A stretch of DNA of 64,000 nt from Balanoglossus misakiensis (lineage: Eukaryota; Hemichordata), in the NCBI GenBank assembly GCA_040954595.2, contig CM082582.2, positions 11,160,001 through 11,224,000 of the forward strand, given 5' to 3'. The notes under the pieces are model-generated. The model worked only from the letters and a program-made list of their open reading frames with translations, did no database searches and was not told the DNA's origin. The position numbers and the translations under genes are program-made. Within the stretch, counting starts at the first letter, position 1. Each line of letters starts with the position of its first letter. Positions 12,401-26,200 of this stretch are shown in pieces.

Positions 12401-15400
12401 CTTTAGTTGTGTATCAACAGCAGTTTCTCGTTTTCTCCTCTAAGACATGTGCTTGAACAGTCAGTCTGGTTTCCATGACAATGTTGGACCTTTAGAAAGG
12501 GAAATTGGAAACAAATGGGTAGTTAAGGCATAAACACACAGTGATAGAACAAAAACTGAGCACTAATTGATGGGATGTCACCATCGCTGTTGCTGATGCG
12601 GTCCAGCAACACGTTTTTTGCAAGCAGCAATTTTAGACTGACTACATCCAGGGTTCTAACACCTATGAACATTTTTTAACAGGCTAAACCCATCAGTTGT
12701 GGCCAACATCTGACATATAGACATATGACACTGTTTTGATCAAAACACTTCCGTATAGCGACATAAGATTGGCAGGGCATCGCCGTGTCTCTGTCAGAGC
12801 TTTTCAGCTCTGCAAGGTGACGTGTCTTGTATAAAATGTGAATCGGTCAACAGAAGATTGCTGCAGAGATCTTTTCAACTGGTGTTTATAATCCTTGAAA
12901 GCCTTTATCCCTCGTCATTTGACTTGCCCTGAGCTGCTCTAAGCAGGCATCCCAGCCAAGTTGAATACTTATCTCATAAATGTTTTAGTCTGTCAGGTCG
13001 TCGTGTTTACTGAGATAAAATGATGAATTGCGCATTGTGGATGTGCTGCCAGCTTCGTGTGTGCAGTAAGTAATAAGAGGGTGAGATCGATCGATCTGTT
13101 AAAACCATCAGTTACTTGACTTGGATATAACCTGCTATTTTGGCAAAAAATGGTGATATGTAAACTTTTATTTAAAAAATCAGAACTTTATACAATTTCT
13201 TCTCAGCAGGCACTGTCAGGAGTTACTTGAGTAGGAGTTTTGTTGTAATTCCTGATAGCATCAGATGTGCAGATGTCTGTCTCCAGCTTCAACAGTTCTG
13301 AGTTCTGCACGAGAGAGAAAAAAACTAGCAGTGGGTCCCCTTGCAGCGATAAACCATGTAGTGTTATCATTAGAGATCTGACCTTTGCACTGAGGTGGGA
13401 ACTTCCGATTCTCTCAGATAGGTCCGTCAATTGAGTGGAACTGATGATCATTGCCACAGGCTTTAATCGAGACCATGTCCGTGAACTGAACATGTGCTGA
13501 GAACAGCTTGTTAGGGTGGCTTTGTTGTTGCGTCTTTGCTCCAACCAATGCCAGTGTCGCGGCTCGCACAAGAACATTGATTAATACTGATTTATGGGGC
13601 GAACATCGCCCTCGGCGCTTACGTTGGGTACAGACACGATTCTGTTTGTCATCCGAATGCATGCAGCCATCATGCTATTAATGAAACAGCCAGTGCATAG
13701 AGAGGTTCAAATGATCAAGAGTGATTCTCTTAATGTTCAAATATACGCTTGCAAAATTTTTCAGGATTTTTAATTTTTTTCAGCTATTTATCCTAAGTTC
13801 AAACCAGAGCATAATTGAGTAAATGTCACCAGTGAAATCCTTTGAATTCAATATGTCAATGAGCCTCCCACAGGATTATTTAATTTTGATAGTGGAGATT
13901 ATTATCCATAATGGTACAGTATATGACCTTTTGTGCGGAGCAAACTGATTTGAAACGTCAGTTTGTGAGACTTTTAATTTGTAGATGGACATATACCGGT
14001 ACATGTATGCCTACTCATAAAATGAGGTTTAAATAACAATTTGGTAAATTGTGTTCTGAAAATTTTGAACTGTATAGTTTCCATGGAAACACCAGGAATA
14101 TTGCCTAGCACTTCATGTTTAAATATTACCGGTAGAATCATAAATGATATGCAGCTTGGATTTTTCATACAATATGGAAGGCATGCTTTTCAGAAAAAAG
14201 ACACAAATGTAGAAACGGGGTAAATAGACCAGCCTATAGGTGTTCCTAGGCACTAGATTCATCACAGTAAAATATGTTATTCAGAATTTGCTGCCCCCAG
14301 CTAATTTAAGAAGGTCAGAAAGTCGGTATTCATTCGAGAAATGATCGAAAGAGCTCGTTCAGTCAGTGAACGGTAATATTCTTACATTTCAGTTTGCAAA
14401 CGTGATACCTGGGTTATGTCTTTCCTTGTTCAAATAAATAAACCAATTTCACATTCCCGTTTCTGTTCATGAGAACTCGCCGTGTAATTACTTGCTGGAA
14501 AATAACTTTGCTGAATTTAAATTGAACATGACTGCATGAAACTATAGAGTTTGACAATCATGAATGCGAAAATGACAAATATCTCAGGTTACAGATTTCA
14601 ATCAGTTTTTGACCACCTTTGGCAACTACCGGCAACATTATTTATTTTTCTTGAAAATGAAGCACATTCTATCATCTGGTTACCATCTGTCAAGCCAACA
14701 ATAAGGGTGATAGTCCAATCTCAGAATAAATAACAATGTGTGAAGTAGAAATTCAGTATTTGTTTAATGTTTGGTGTGAGTAGAGTGCTAACATTGTAGA
14801 ATGAATGGTGGGGACAGTTAAATATCATATTATTTTAATGTGGAATAGTCCATTTTGTATTAAAGGGGCAGTTAAGTATAATGTTATTTTATGTGTTATA
14901 TACTACGTGTTTGTACAAACATGCAGTTCAGGCCATCCCCTCCCGTTCAGTAAATGGTTTTTGCTCAAATGCAGACAGCATACCAACATAAATAGCAAAA
15001 CAGAAGCCGAAATAACATCAGAAGTTAATGACTTGTTCCCTATTTTATGCACTGACGTTTCTGAAGCGTAATTGAATAAAGCTGATTTCGCACAGAATTA
15101 CTGGTGTAATTTGCGAAAACCAGTCCACCATCTGCACACACTGATTGAATTTTTACGGTAGCCAGTAAATCTCTCTGGAGGTAAACAGCGTAATTGATTG
15201 AGTTAAGTGCATTGCAGGCATTTAGTTTTTTATAGCGTAACTTCTCTCGTACTTGCCTGTGTTTGCTCCCGTCGAAGCTTTGACAACTTCTTTGCCGCCA
15301 TAGGCATTTCTGCTGCCAGCAAATTACATCAGCCCTGCTTAGTCAAACATCGCGGTACAAAGAGAATTCTGAGAAACGGTGGATTTGTAAACCATGACTA

Positions 15401-18400
15401 GTGCTGTACTTTGCACTCATTTTCGAAAATAGGAAAACGGTTAATTCCAGCAGTATTTCATCCCGATTATTAGGACTGGAAGGCAAGATTGATAGCCGGG
15501 ATTTATCGCTAATTGTTGAATTACCCGTATTGCATGACTGAGTCCCGTTTGATTAGTTTACAAATTTGGCTAAATGGACGAGAGTTTAAAGGCAGCTTCT
15601 CTGTGAGACATCATTGATGTGAGTGTTTTCCGCTTTGCCGGCATAACGGTATTCACGAAAATGTTGCCATGACAGCATACAAAGACCAGCTGATTTTGTC
15701 AGGTAAATTCTGAACCTTTCAAGTGAAAAAATAAGTGTGTTAATTGCTAAAAAAAATGCAGTGACATTTGAATTTTGGAGGGAAATGCCAAAGTGTAGTG
15801 TATGTGCAATTTTGCTTGCAGCAAAAAAAATGTGAGGGCTTCATTGAGGACATATGGAGACTGAGCCAAATTAAACTCTGTTTGTCTTCGGGAAGAATCA
15901 AATAATGCATTTTGCAGGCAGGAGATTAATTAGCCCAGCATCGCGTCCACTACATGGAGAGAGAGAAATGTAACAGAGCCATGTAGAGATTTTGTGTTTG
16001 CGTCGTTAAAATCACAGGCAAGCTCCAACCGAAGGATATTATTTTAACAAGCAACAGCGTGCTACTTGCAAGTACTTGCCCTCAAATTCTGTCCTTGGAG
16101 GGATACCCAGGTGTTCGATTTCTGTTGTCTTGGTTTCCGCTGTCACTCTTAATTCCGTCAAACATCCTACTCATAGTGATGTAGATATAGTGCTGGTAGC
16201 CAGGTACAAGCACCTGCCTCCAGTCTTTTACCCCAGATGTTTCTCCAGCCATACCTTCAGGGATTTACCCACATGGAACAGAATTGCTCCCCTTAATAAT
16301 CACCCATTTTTTACTGTAGATTTGTACTTCACTCTGTAAACACCAACACCACCCCAGAAAATGCAATGAGCACGACCTTGATCACCTCAGCTGTACTATA
16401 ATTTTATACCTCTCGTGCTAGTGTTTAATGAACATTCCCTTAATCTTCCAGAGGGTTAATAGATAAGTCCCTTCGGCCCTCGGCATGCTTTTCAGGGTTC
16501 GGTTTATTGCAGCTTTTACCCAGAGTCCATGGCTTTAGATAAGGGTATAACATGCGAACGGCACTAAAGCAGATAGACAGATAATTGAGATAAAACTACA
16601 ATTCCTGAATGTGTCTTAGTACTCCATTGTGTATGTCGGACTTTTAAGAAAGCAGTCGGTTGGGACCAATCTTGCCATATCTTCAGGTGTACCCAGATCA
16701 CTTCTTTTCGAGGTCAGACATGTGGAAATCCACATTGGCCATTAGATCTCTACCCCCAGAGGTCAAGGCTTGCGTGGATGACCTTTAACGGTGATTGATG
16801 TCACTCCATTAGAGTCCTGAAATGTTTTATTTTGTCTCTCGTTAGACGATGTGCCAGGGGGAAGAGGAGGAGGATGATTGTGTGGACGATGAACAGCAAG
16901 CCGAGTATGACGCCATGTTGATTGAGTGCGCCGGTGATGTCGTGCCGTCCCTCGCTGCCGCCATGGGAGGACAGAACTTCGCGCCCTATTTCGCCGGCTT
17001 CCTGCCGATGTTGCTGCCCAAAACTGTAAGTTTTGAAGACCAGTGGATGTCCATGAAAGTGCCTGGATGCAATATACATGTACATCACAACTGCATTTCT
17101 CCACCAATCCCACAACCCAGCTCCATTCTTCCCAAGCTAATAAAACCCATTAATTATGTTTCATCTTTCTTTTGCCCAGAACAAAAGTTGTGTGGTATCA
17201 GACAAATCCTTTGCCTTCGGAATCTTGGCCGAGACGATAAAGAACATGGGTCCGGGCGTCGTTCCGTTTGTCCAGCACCTGTATCCGGTAATGGTGAACG
17301 GAAGCAAGGATGAGGACGAGGAGGTCCGGAATAACGCCGTCTTCGGTCTGGGAGTGTTGGCGGAAAGTAGCCGGGAAACCCTCTTCGAGTATCCTTTTAC
17401 ACAACAAGATGTTTGTGCACTTGTCCATTTTACAAGCCAGTCCAAACTCAGTCAACATATAACATGTATATTTTGTTGGCACAAAATAATATCTGTAAAT
17501 TCATCTGCAGCCTGGTGGATGGCAAGACTTCTAGAACCGTCCTATGTTATTGATCCTTGACAACGCCTCCTCCAACAGAAAGTATCCAGAGATTCTCAAC
17601 ATCTTATTTACCCTGGCGTCGAAAGAGCAAAGTAACGCCCAAGTGGTTGACAATATCTGTGCGGCCGTCTGTAGGTTGATTATGACAAATATTAGTGGTG
17701 TGCCCATGGAACAGGTAAGAAAACAGGATTGTTATCATTCAGCCAATATGTCAGTCAAAAATTTATTTCTTTTTTTACCTGTATTATAATTATAGTTATA
17801 AAATTGTCATTGTACTTTTAATCCAGATCCCACTGCGGATACCATTTCACTAAAAGACTGACATTTCTTTCTGACAGGAAATTATAAATACATAATGCAT
17901 TGTATGACATTTGTGTAAGTCCATTTTCACTGACGCAAAACTCCAATCCATTCTGTTATGCCTGTGTGTGTGTGTCAAGGCTTTTAAAAGGGATTTGTCC
18001 TTCATTTGGAGGAAACTTAGAGACGATGTTATCTTGCATAATTTACAGAGATTGCAGGGCATTTCCTGATTGAATTTTGTAAAGGGCTCTTTGATAGTGC
18101 GAGAAAACAGTGAGGAAATTACGTGATATACCTGTTGTGGTTATTTGGCAATCGTTCTTGAGCCTTGCAGCTAGAAGTGTTTTTCTCAGCACACGTCCTG
18201 ATTTGGTCTTAATTTGATCGGCTCTGGGCAGAATTTAATCTCGTCCTATGCACACAAAAGCTTTTTTTTACGATGGCAAACGAAGTTTATAATAGTATCA
18301 CCACAAAATGTCTTTTTGGGGAAGCAGTGAGCCCATATTATCAGCTCCCTGCAATACACTCAAGGCAAAAAAACCATGTTATTAGTTGGCACTTCATTGC

Positions 18401-20205
18401 GACATACATGTACATGAATCCTGTAGCTGTGCCTAAGGCTTTTGCATGTTAGCATACGCCAACACTCATTCGCCAGTAACCCCTGATGGTCCGGCCACGA
18501 GCAAATCAAATTTCCTGTTTTTCAAATCTCTTTTGTCGTGCGCAGCAGGATCTGCCACCTTCAATAGCTGCGCGTCAGCCGTCCAATTAGTCCGCAATGT
18601 CAGGCTGGCGTTTCCGATCAGGTCGCTGACTTCAATCCGTGGATCGCCTATTCTGTGTGGAAGTCTTTTTTGAATGCGGAAAGGAGAACACACGACAATA
18701 CTAATTAACTTCACATCAGCTTGTTTAGATCGAAGCTTCTGGCGACTGTGTTTTACAGCTGGTAATTATAGTGTTTAGTCGCAAATTGCATTGAAAGTTG
18801 ACTCTGAGGCTTTCTGACATGGCCTCTCGCCGTAAAGATATACTGTTGATGTTACCCGGCATTCATGGGTGTAATATTTGCGTCTCTGAAAGGGAAAACA
18901 CAATTTTCTGTTTTTCTATCTTATTTTGTGGATGTGTCGCTGTGTTCTCTTATGCATATCCGTTGTTGTCCCCCATCACCTGGTATGCCCATGAGCAGCT
19001 GTATGCTGGGCGGAACAGATTGTGCTGTTGCACTAAAGAGGAATCAGTGGCCAATTATCCCTTACAAATTGAAGGTGGTCTTGGAAGGTTCAATGTGGCT
19101 ATCACTGTCAAGATTACAAGCAACCACCCGGCTTTCTATGGTTTATTGTCACCTGACCCCAAAAAAGCTGCTTCTGTTTCGATTTCTGTGATACTTATCT
19201 TTCACTGCCAGAGGGAATCAACAAAACATCGCATCTTCATTATCTTCCCTCCCCGCCCAAATTTTCCATAGCAACCATCGCCAGTAGCGATATTTGAATC
19301 CCACGGCGTCACCTTGAACCGTGAATAAACGTGAATCATTCGGAACATGATCGTTTGGCGTCTCCCAACAGGTGTTCCCGGTGCTGATGCAGTGTCTGCC
19401 ACTGAAGAAAGACTTTGAAGAGAACGCCACAGTGTTCAACTGTCTTGTGTATCTGTTCAACAATCAACATCCGCTAATCATGCAACAGCTTCCGCAGATC
19501 CTCAGTATAGTCGGCCATGTTCTTGGGACGGAACAGATCAAAGCAGGTACGTGGGTAGGAGTTGTTCTCAGTAATCAATGGGACTTGACTTAAGTTTCTT
19601 GTACATCATAACGACCTGTACATGATCATATCTATATACACACAGCAAAGTTATATCACAAAGACGTGACCCCTGTGCCTGTGGGGAACGCCAGGAATCA
19701 GAATGTATCCTGCACGAAATGGGGTCTAAAATGTCATGTTTGCAACTTTTCCACTATGCCACTTCCAGAATAACAGTGTTGCATATGTGTTGTGACTCAG
19801 AGGTGTGTAGTCTGAGATCGCAACGTGACATGGCGCCAACTTGGTACCTGTTATTCGACACTGTAATTCTAGTATAAATTTGTTCGGTTTCTGCAAGTGC
19901 CTGGTCATGAGTAAGATTAATGGCCACCACTGAGACATGCATCTGTGAAAGCTGGAGACCGTATCACACAGTGCAAAGCCAGCCTTTCGTGTTTCACATT
20001 TCAATTCTGATTTTCACTTTAAACTGTGAGATTGAGATGTACATGGATTCTGTTGTGTTGTGCTCGATTTTCAGAAACACAGGTCTTGCTGATACAGATG
20101 GTCAAGCAAATGGAACAGCAGTCTCCAGAAATCTTCCAGAACACCCTGGCTTCGCTTCCGCAGGAACTGGTCACAAAACTGTCGGCTGCAGCATCAAGCC
20201 AGTAA
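446..20205 (+). CDS. IPO4: Importin-4 (IPO4), 3' portion; 5' end outside window
   Basis: Karyopherin-beta family import receptor that carries cargo such as histones and ribosomal proteins through nuclear pores with Ran. Thirteen exons are visible: 446-696, 919-1152, 1494-1617, 3432-3543, 3707-3816, 4216-4293, 5764-5927, 6378-6571, 16846-17025, 17180-17388, 17579-17714, 19372-19546 and 20075-20205 (stop TAA). Together they give 698 residues in one continuous frame. The product is alpha-helical HEAT repeats interrupted by two acidic stretches (after HYKEEENNFFQVFDEQD and after TMCQGEEEEDD). It aligns from memory along human IPO4 from about residue 380 to the C-terminus, for example NAYLDEKEDSCNALGEI, AEYDAMLIECAGDVVP and SFAFGILAETI. 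About 380 N-terminal residues are therefore upstream of the window. The intron after exon 8 is 10.3 kb and contains minisatellites. The intron after exon 10 has U12-type signals. IPO4 is the best call; the close paralogue IPO5 fits less well. Confidence 0.95.
1618..3431 (+). other. IPO4 intron, 1.8 kb
   Basis: Lies between the exon ending in PDLRRC and the one beginning YGLFASIS, with GT-AG ends. It contains AT-rich unique-looking sequence and a short degenerate run of ctatagaattctat-like words near 2950-3020. No gene is seen in it. Confidence 0.8.
4294..5763 (+). other. IPO4 intron, 1.5 kb, with a CT-rich run
   Basis: GT-AG intron between the exons encoding NALGEIASN and AAFLPYLEEC. Positions about 4363-4394 are a (CT)n microsatellite-like run. 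The 120-residue minus-strand frame at 4459-4821 has no features of a real gene. Confidence 0.8.
8046..11098. repeat. 25-bp hairpin minisatellite, about 120 units
   Basis: A strictly 25-bp tandem array. Each unit contains AGACCTG, a 3-base loop (mostly CAC or CCA) and CAGGTCT, so it is a 7-bp-arm inverted repeat. An 8-base spacer of three main types follows: GTCCTGTC, GTTCTGAC or GATCTGTC. The left edge (about 8046-8110) and right edge (about 11040-11098) are degenerate, as expected for a decaying array margin. A distinctive variant block around 8387 recurs at 10462 and 10912, offsets of 2075 and 450 bp, both exact multiples of 25. Open frames across it on the minus strand are by-products of a 25-bp period and are not genes. 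Confidence 0.97.
11099..12029. other. Spacer between the two oppositely oriented arrays
   Basis: About 930 bp of non-repetitive sequence with homopolymer runs of A, G and C near 11223-11420. The minus-strand frame 11034-11468 begins inside the array and runs through homopolymers, so I do not treat it as a gene. No terminal repeats or transposase were seen. Confidence 0.6.
12030..12396. repeat. Second 25-bp array, opposite orientation
   Basis: About 14 units whose reverse complement matches the larger array upstream. Each has the AGACCTG/CAGGTCT arms, usually with loop CTG (complement of CAG), and spacers related to ACAGGACA. It is separated from the main array by about 930 bp. Units are more diverged from one another than those of the main array. 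Confidence 0.92.
17389..17578 (+). other. U12-type (GT-AG) intron in IPO4
   Basis: The donor reads GTATCCTTTT, matching the minor-spliceosome consensus RTATCCTTT. Near the 3' end ATCCTTGAC (17553-17561) matches the U12 branch consensus TTCCTTRAY at 8 of 9 positions, with its A 18 bases before the AG. There is no strong polypyrimidine tract directly before the acceptor. Splicing joins ETLFE to KYPEILNIL in frame. Confidence 0.85.
17715..19371 (+). other. IPO4 intron, 1.7 kb
   Basis: GT-AG intron between the exons ending VPMEQ and beginning VFPVLMQCLPLK. Several overlapping open frames occur at 18446-19271, but none shows a recognisable domain. I see no gene here. Confidence 0.75.
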
Positions 20206-23200
20206 CGTCATTTCACACAAGTGCATTGTGTGTAATTATCAAGAATCTTCCGTAAGGTTATCACCCAAGAAATGCAAACTGCCGTTTTACGCAAGCATTA
20301 TTTAGTGTCGTTTTTTTATTTATTTTTAATGACTCTGTGTCAGATTTTGCATGGACTGACCTTCGGAGAGTTTGCAATATAACCTTCTAGCCTACAACTG
20401 ACAGCATGCGACTTCTTAAAATGGAATTTTCTAGCTGCAGAACGTCACATCACAATACGACATGACAGCTCTTTCTTTGTGAAAAAAAATCTTGGCTGTT
20501 AAAAATCCATTGTGTTTTAGTGGTATTACCTTATAAGTATGATTATTTGAAGCTCGTTATACAAGAACCCATTTCCATTTTGTTACCTATAATTATGCAA
20601 AATTTCACAAATTTTTTACCCTTGTAACAAGGGCACACACACATTTAACATAGAGATACTTCAAAACAAGGTAATGCCACATCAATATCTTCACAAATAC
20701 TTGTGTTGGCTAATAATCATTATCTTTGACACCTTATGCAATGTCAGGATTAATAGAAATAGATAATCATGGCATGATATTGTAGAAGAATTTCTACTGT
20801 ATAAAATCTAGCTGTATGTAATAAGTTAATTGCAGAATTTCTAGTCACAGTTTGATATTTTCTGAAGCTGTATTAAACGTTAAATGATAGGTTTGTGTTT
20901 GTGGGCAGGTTATTAGCTCTTGTGTGGAGCTTATAACAGATGCTGTTTTCAAATGCTCAAATATTATTTCCCACATACAAAGAAACAGAAGGGACATGCG
21001 CAGTCATGCTCTCTCCATCTCCTGCAACCAGGAAACTCATATGGTTCTCTTGTTTATCCGTTTCCATGCTTTGTTTCCACCTTCCTCTCGCCAGAGGGGT
21101 CGGAATAAAATCCACTCGACAATACATGCTGGTAAAATTAGAATATGAAGGATGAGTCTTATAGTCTCTCGCTGCACACACTCAGCGAGATCTGATCGTG
21201 TCCTCTCCGTTCGCCTGCGGTGATGATTTACTCTTCTGCGATCATCACTAGTACAACCACTTGCAATCTGCGGTTCTGGAGCGAGCGGCGAGGCCAGCAG
21301 TTCAATTCTGGTCCCCTTTCATTGAAACCGAATAAAAAATTTACCCGCAAGATCCAGGTTCATCCATTAGCTATTCATATAACGGATATGTTTATTCAGC
21401 CCTTGTGCATAAAATGAAAATTTAATGAAATGACAGAAGAACACACAACTTTCATTATTGATGTCTAAGTCGGTTGGCCTTTTCCTCTTGCGAGAACAAA
21501 CAACATGTTGAGGAAACCAGACGAAATAAATCTTGCCCCACGGTTTCCTCTATTACTGGCAAAAAGCTCCAAGACTGCTGTTCATTATTTCGATATCTGC
21601 ATTAGGATTTCATCTGTCATGGCTGTAAACTCGCACTGTGATGGGTGAAGTAATCTTCGTATTTATCTAGTACGCCGGAAATTGTGACGCAAACTGCATT
21701 TTTTATTTCAGGTGGACTAACGTACATGTAGTATTTGCTGAACACAAGTAAATCGCATTCGGAAAAGTAAACTGCCCCATGGCATATACTATCAGTTAAT
21801 TCCACTCACGTAGAGAGGTTGTCAACGGAGCATCGTTCACTCTTGTTCAAAGCGAGAACAAGAACAAAAGCAGAGAGATGTAAGCCTTTCTGTACAGACA
21901 GCCAGTGTCAAAAGGAATGCATAATCACAAGACTTTCATGTTTTTCTGTAATAAGATTATGCTCAGCTCAGGTCGTGGCTGCTTTGCTTTGCTTACTGCA
22001 TCGACAAATCGATAGAATACCAGCGAATGAAATTTGCATCTCCATTCAGGTTCTGCATTATAAACACACGTGTGGGTTATCGTCGTTGACATCATCAATA
22101 AGTCTTTTTAAATTGTCGAGAATCTTCCAAATTAAAATATTTCCATCGTAACTTTTTTCGTGGATATCCGAGGATTTTCCTCTTATACTGTAACATGGTT
22201 TTGCATTGCCCCCCCCCCCCCGAAAATAGTTTTGCATTGCCCCCCCCCCCCAGTGAAAATCCTGGTTATCCCTGCCTGAATGTTTAACAACGAATGACAG
22301 GGAAGGATTGCCGGGGAGACCGAGCTAAGATCACGAGGGGGCACTGACGTGTAAATAGAGTGGGTAGAAATAGCATGCACCGGTGATTAATGTGTATTAA
22401 ACGCTCTTTATGTGAGAAAACACCGTATCTCAATTTCCTGTCGTGTTGATTCTGCGCAGTAAACATGTTGAGTGACTGTCGCAATTGCGGTTCGAGCGTC
22501 TGCAATTGCTACTAGACTCCCCGTTGAAACAGAACACACTATATCTGTCAGTGGTTCATTATTTTTAGAGTAATCAAATATTGATGCGGTAAACCAGAAT
22601 GAAGAAGATTTCACAGAGTGGAGAATTGAGCCTTTTCATTTGCTTGTAATCCTTCCTGCGGGGTTGCTTTTTTTCTCCGGGGTTATCCCTTTTTAATGTG
22701 GGCGCGTGTTTAGAAATTTTCGCCCCGTAAAACGTAAAACACGTTTCTTGAGAAAGAAAACTTTCCTTGTATGTCTGTCTGTCTGTCTGCCTGCCGCGGC
22801 CACACGCGTAAAATGTCACGTGACAAATTTCAGAAAATCGAGACAGGCAATCTTCCAAATGGCATTGAAAGACAAGTCCCGTACAACCTACCGTATAGAG
22901 GTCTTAAATATAAATCATTTTTTATTCACGTCTCGTTTCCGTTTGTTTCCCCCAGCTGAAACACAGCCTTAATTTGTCTGTAAATATTTGAATGCGTGTA
23001 CTATTCGCGGCCGACATTCTAAATTGGAAAAGGTTAGACTAGTGTACTCAAAGTCAACTTCTAAATGGATTTGCAGCCGAGAAAACAACCATGTCAGCGT
23101 TTCCAAGGAAGTACCATGGCAGCGCCACCCCTTTTTAATCCCATGTAGCGCTGAAATACGAAAGTATATTTAGCTTACTGAGTTTTAATTATAGTTTTAT

Positions 23201-26200
23201 CGCCAGAAGATTAAATGTTTTCTGTCAAAAGTTTCTAAATATATGGAAGATAGGAAGTGGTAGCATCAGACTCTTAACTTGGATGGATCACAGACTTTTT
23301 AGGTTGATGTACTTTTAACTTTTAACAGAGTAACTTTGCAGGACTTAGATTGGGGTTGTTTTATGGTGGTTTATTGCCAAGTTATTGTTGGCGCCGGAGG
23401 AAATGAAGTAAGAACCATCGTATTCCCGTTTTTTCGCTATTTTTAGACTTCTTCTCGTTTTGTGGGAATATCAAGTTAAGAAAATCATCATTACAAATCA
23501 TAAACCGAGACGAGAGATCTCGTTAGTTTATGCTTCTCTACCCTAGACGGGACTCTACTGGGATCAAAGTATGGACGTCGTCAAAAATTGAAATTAGTCT
23601 CCGTCAACCCTGCTCCGTTGATCATCATTAAAGACGTGGCCTTTTGTCGAAAGGTTTCGTGACGTCAGCGGGCAAAGGTCGTCCAGGGTAGTAATCAGGC
23701 CCGAGTGCCTCTCTTTATGAGTAACTTGTACAGACGATGACAAGGAGAAAGCTTGTCGTGAGTTTTGCATGACAAGAGTTCTGATGAGTGTCTGTAACTT
23801 TTATAAAAACAAATTACGTATGCATTCCCCACACTGACATATGCGCATGTTCCAATGGTGTATAGGCCTAAAGAAACCTCAAGTTCTCCAAAAAATGAAG
23901 TTCAACGCGACACACAAGCGCGAACCACCTGTTAGCCATGCGCCACTTTCTCAAGCATTCGCTAGTAAACTCACTTCGGTTTTGTAACCATTCTGATTTT
24001 GATCGCCATTTCCATTTTGTTTCGCCAATTACTTCGTATAGCGATCGTCATGAAGCATTAATCCCAAATCGCGAACACTTTGTACAAACACAATTAATGT
24101 GTTTTCGATTGCAAGAAATAGAACCATTAGCCACAGCACCGCGGTTTGTTTTGTCATGTGGAATAAAAGTTGCCTTGCACGAATCACTAATAGTGGAGAT
24201 ACGAGTTTTGAATGTAAGTTGGTACTAATTCGATCTAAAACAGATCTAAGCAAGTTTACGACAGTTTCAATCAACCTTGTACTCTGCACCAGGACCTGAT
24301 ACAAGAGCGATTTTTTTTTCTGTTGTGCTCTGTTGAAATTATAGACATCTATCTCCATCGTCATGCCATGGATCACTTTTAGCAGCCGCTTACCGCGCAA
24401 CTATCGTTCACTAGACTTAAATTGCATTAGGTCGTATCAAAGCTGAAGTGAGACGCCGGTTGATTGAAATGTGAGTTGAAACGTGTCTGAAATCTTGAAG
24501 GTGGTCGTTGTTTATCTTGCTAGATTCACTTCTCGCTTAAATCTCGCTTTTTAATATCCTTTCAAAAATTGAAGACGCGTATTGGCCCGTGAAAGTTTTA
24601 CATTTATTTGGACAAAGCAACGTACACGGGTAAATAACAATTTTATTGGACGCATTTCACGAGAGACTTTCGATTTAATTGACGCCTTTACCGAGGTCTT
24701 TAAAGCCAAGTTTATAACTATTACTTGAGTGAATACAACCTGCAATCCCGTTAACTACGTTTAATTACGCGAGATTCTGACGTGTTAACGACATGACCGA
24801 TAATTCGAAGGTTTAACGCGGTAATGTTCTGGATTACATAGTTCTTCTTTCCACAAAAATAGCTATTACGAGACGCATAGGTAACGATGTTTACGACTTA
24901 GAAAAGTCCGATTTGGACATTTCTGCGATGAACGTAGATTCCATTTAACAGTCGCCCAACAGAAGGATTTAAGAAAAAAAAGAAACCAGGTAAACGCCAA
25001 ATGCGATCTACTCCCCAGGCCCAATCACTCTCACTGAAAACATCGCTACTGGTTGTATACGTTCAACGTTGATTGCATTTTCAATGATTGCAGACAGACT
25101 AGACACGGAATCGCTAAACGCCTAGCCGCGCGTCTTTCTTTTAACTAAAACCGACTATTAGACTAAGTGACGTTATATACTGAAGGACAAGTTTTAAATG
25201 AAAACCTGATTTTTTCTGACTCAAACCAGTCTAACATAGTCCAATGCTAGCGAAAAGAAACTCAGTCAACAACTGTGAATTGTACATGCATGTTAATATG
25301 CCACGGGCGAGATTTGGGGTTCCCGTGTAATCATCCCCTAGACAGTGAGAGACAGCAGGTTCTAGTCTGTTAACTGGCCATGTCTACGTGCCTGTTATTG
25401 CGAAACATCCAGAAATCGCTTCCAGAAGTAAAGCCAATTATACATCAAGCTGGATGCATTTTTGGAGGGCTTAATTTTGACATTTTAAAAGGCCGGAAGT
25501 CTTAGCAGTGCGGTTTTTTCCTGTTGATATTATCACGGAGGTGGGAGTGAGTAACCCGATGTAAAGTTCTGTAATGACGATCAAAATGCGCCAACTTCAG
25601 ACCGCCGATGTCAATCGAGATCCACGGGAGACTTAGCTTCATTTCCACGACTACTTTGGACAAATCACCCGTGACTCTCTCGAAAGGAGACACCTCGTTA
25701 GTGGCCTTACCACGAAATGCCACGGTTCGTTTGGCAATATACTGAGAAACGCTCACCTAAATTACAGAAACCCGTGCCCTAAATGAACCTGGTGCAAAGA
25801 CAGCGGGGATTTAATGAAAATCGATCTCTGGCGGCAAGATAGCGACACGAAGATCCCTACACGATCAATATGCACATAGCCCTACAAGTACAGGATGCCT
25901 TGTGAGCGCACTCAAAACGTGGGTTTCAAGGCGGAAACAGCGAAGAAGCAAATATTGAATTGAAAATCACTAAAAGAAATTGATCAATATTCTTCATGAA
26001 ATGATTGTTTCTCAGCGGATGTCGATTAACGTAGCGTTTGTTTTAGACTTAGGTCTGTGTATAATAACTACTTAACAGTAAAGCTACGAACCAAAGTAAA
26101 ATATTCATCAGTAATTACATTTCCGTAACAACCTTTTTAAGAATTCTGTTGATGAGCAATTTTCGCCTTTATCTGGCTTATCTTCGAAGTGGGAAGTTTG

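Larger units (their letters stand above)
6572..16845 (+). other. Large IPO4 intron (10.3 kb) hosting minisatellites
   Basis: Joins the exon ending VLQKK to the exon starting TMCQGEEEED. Both junctions are phase 0, and the protein continues as in other importin-4 proteins. Apart from the two 25-bp tandem arrays the intron looks like AT-rich, CpG-poor unique sequence. I see no coding or RNA gene in 6572-8045 or 12400-16845. Confidence 0.8.

Noticed and set aside
16076-16339. 87-codon open frame that looked like a transposon fragment
   Set aside because: It lacks any reverse transcriptase or transposase motif and lies in intron sequence.
18446-19271. Cluster of overlapping frames in an importin-4 intron
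   Set aside because: Frames on both strands overlap and show no domain. Importin-4 splices cleanly across them.
21210-21330. Possible tRNA because of gttcaattctggtccc
   Set aside because: Only the T-arm-like word is present. I could not form an acceptor stem, D-arm and anticodon arm around it.
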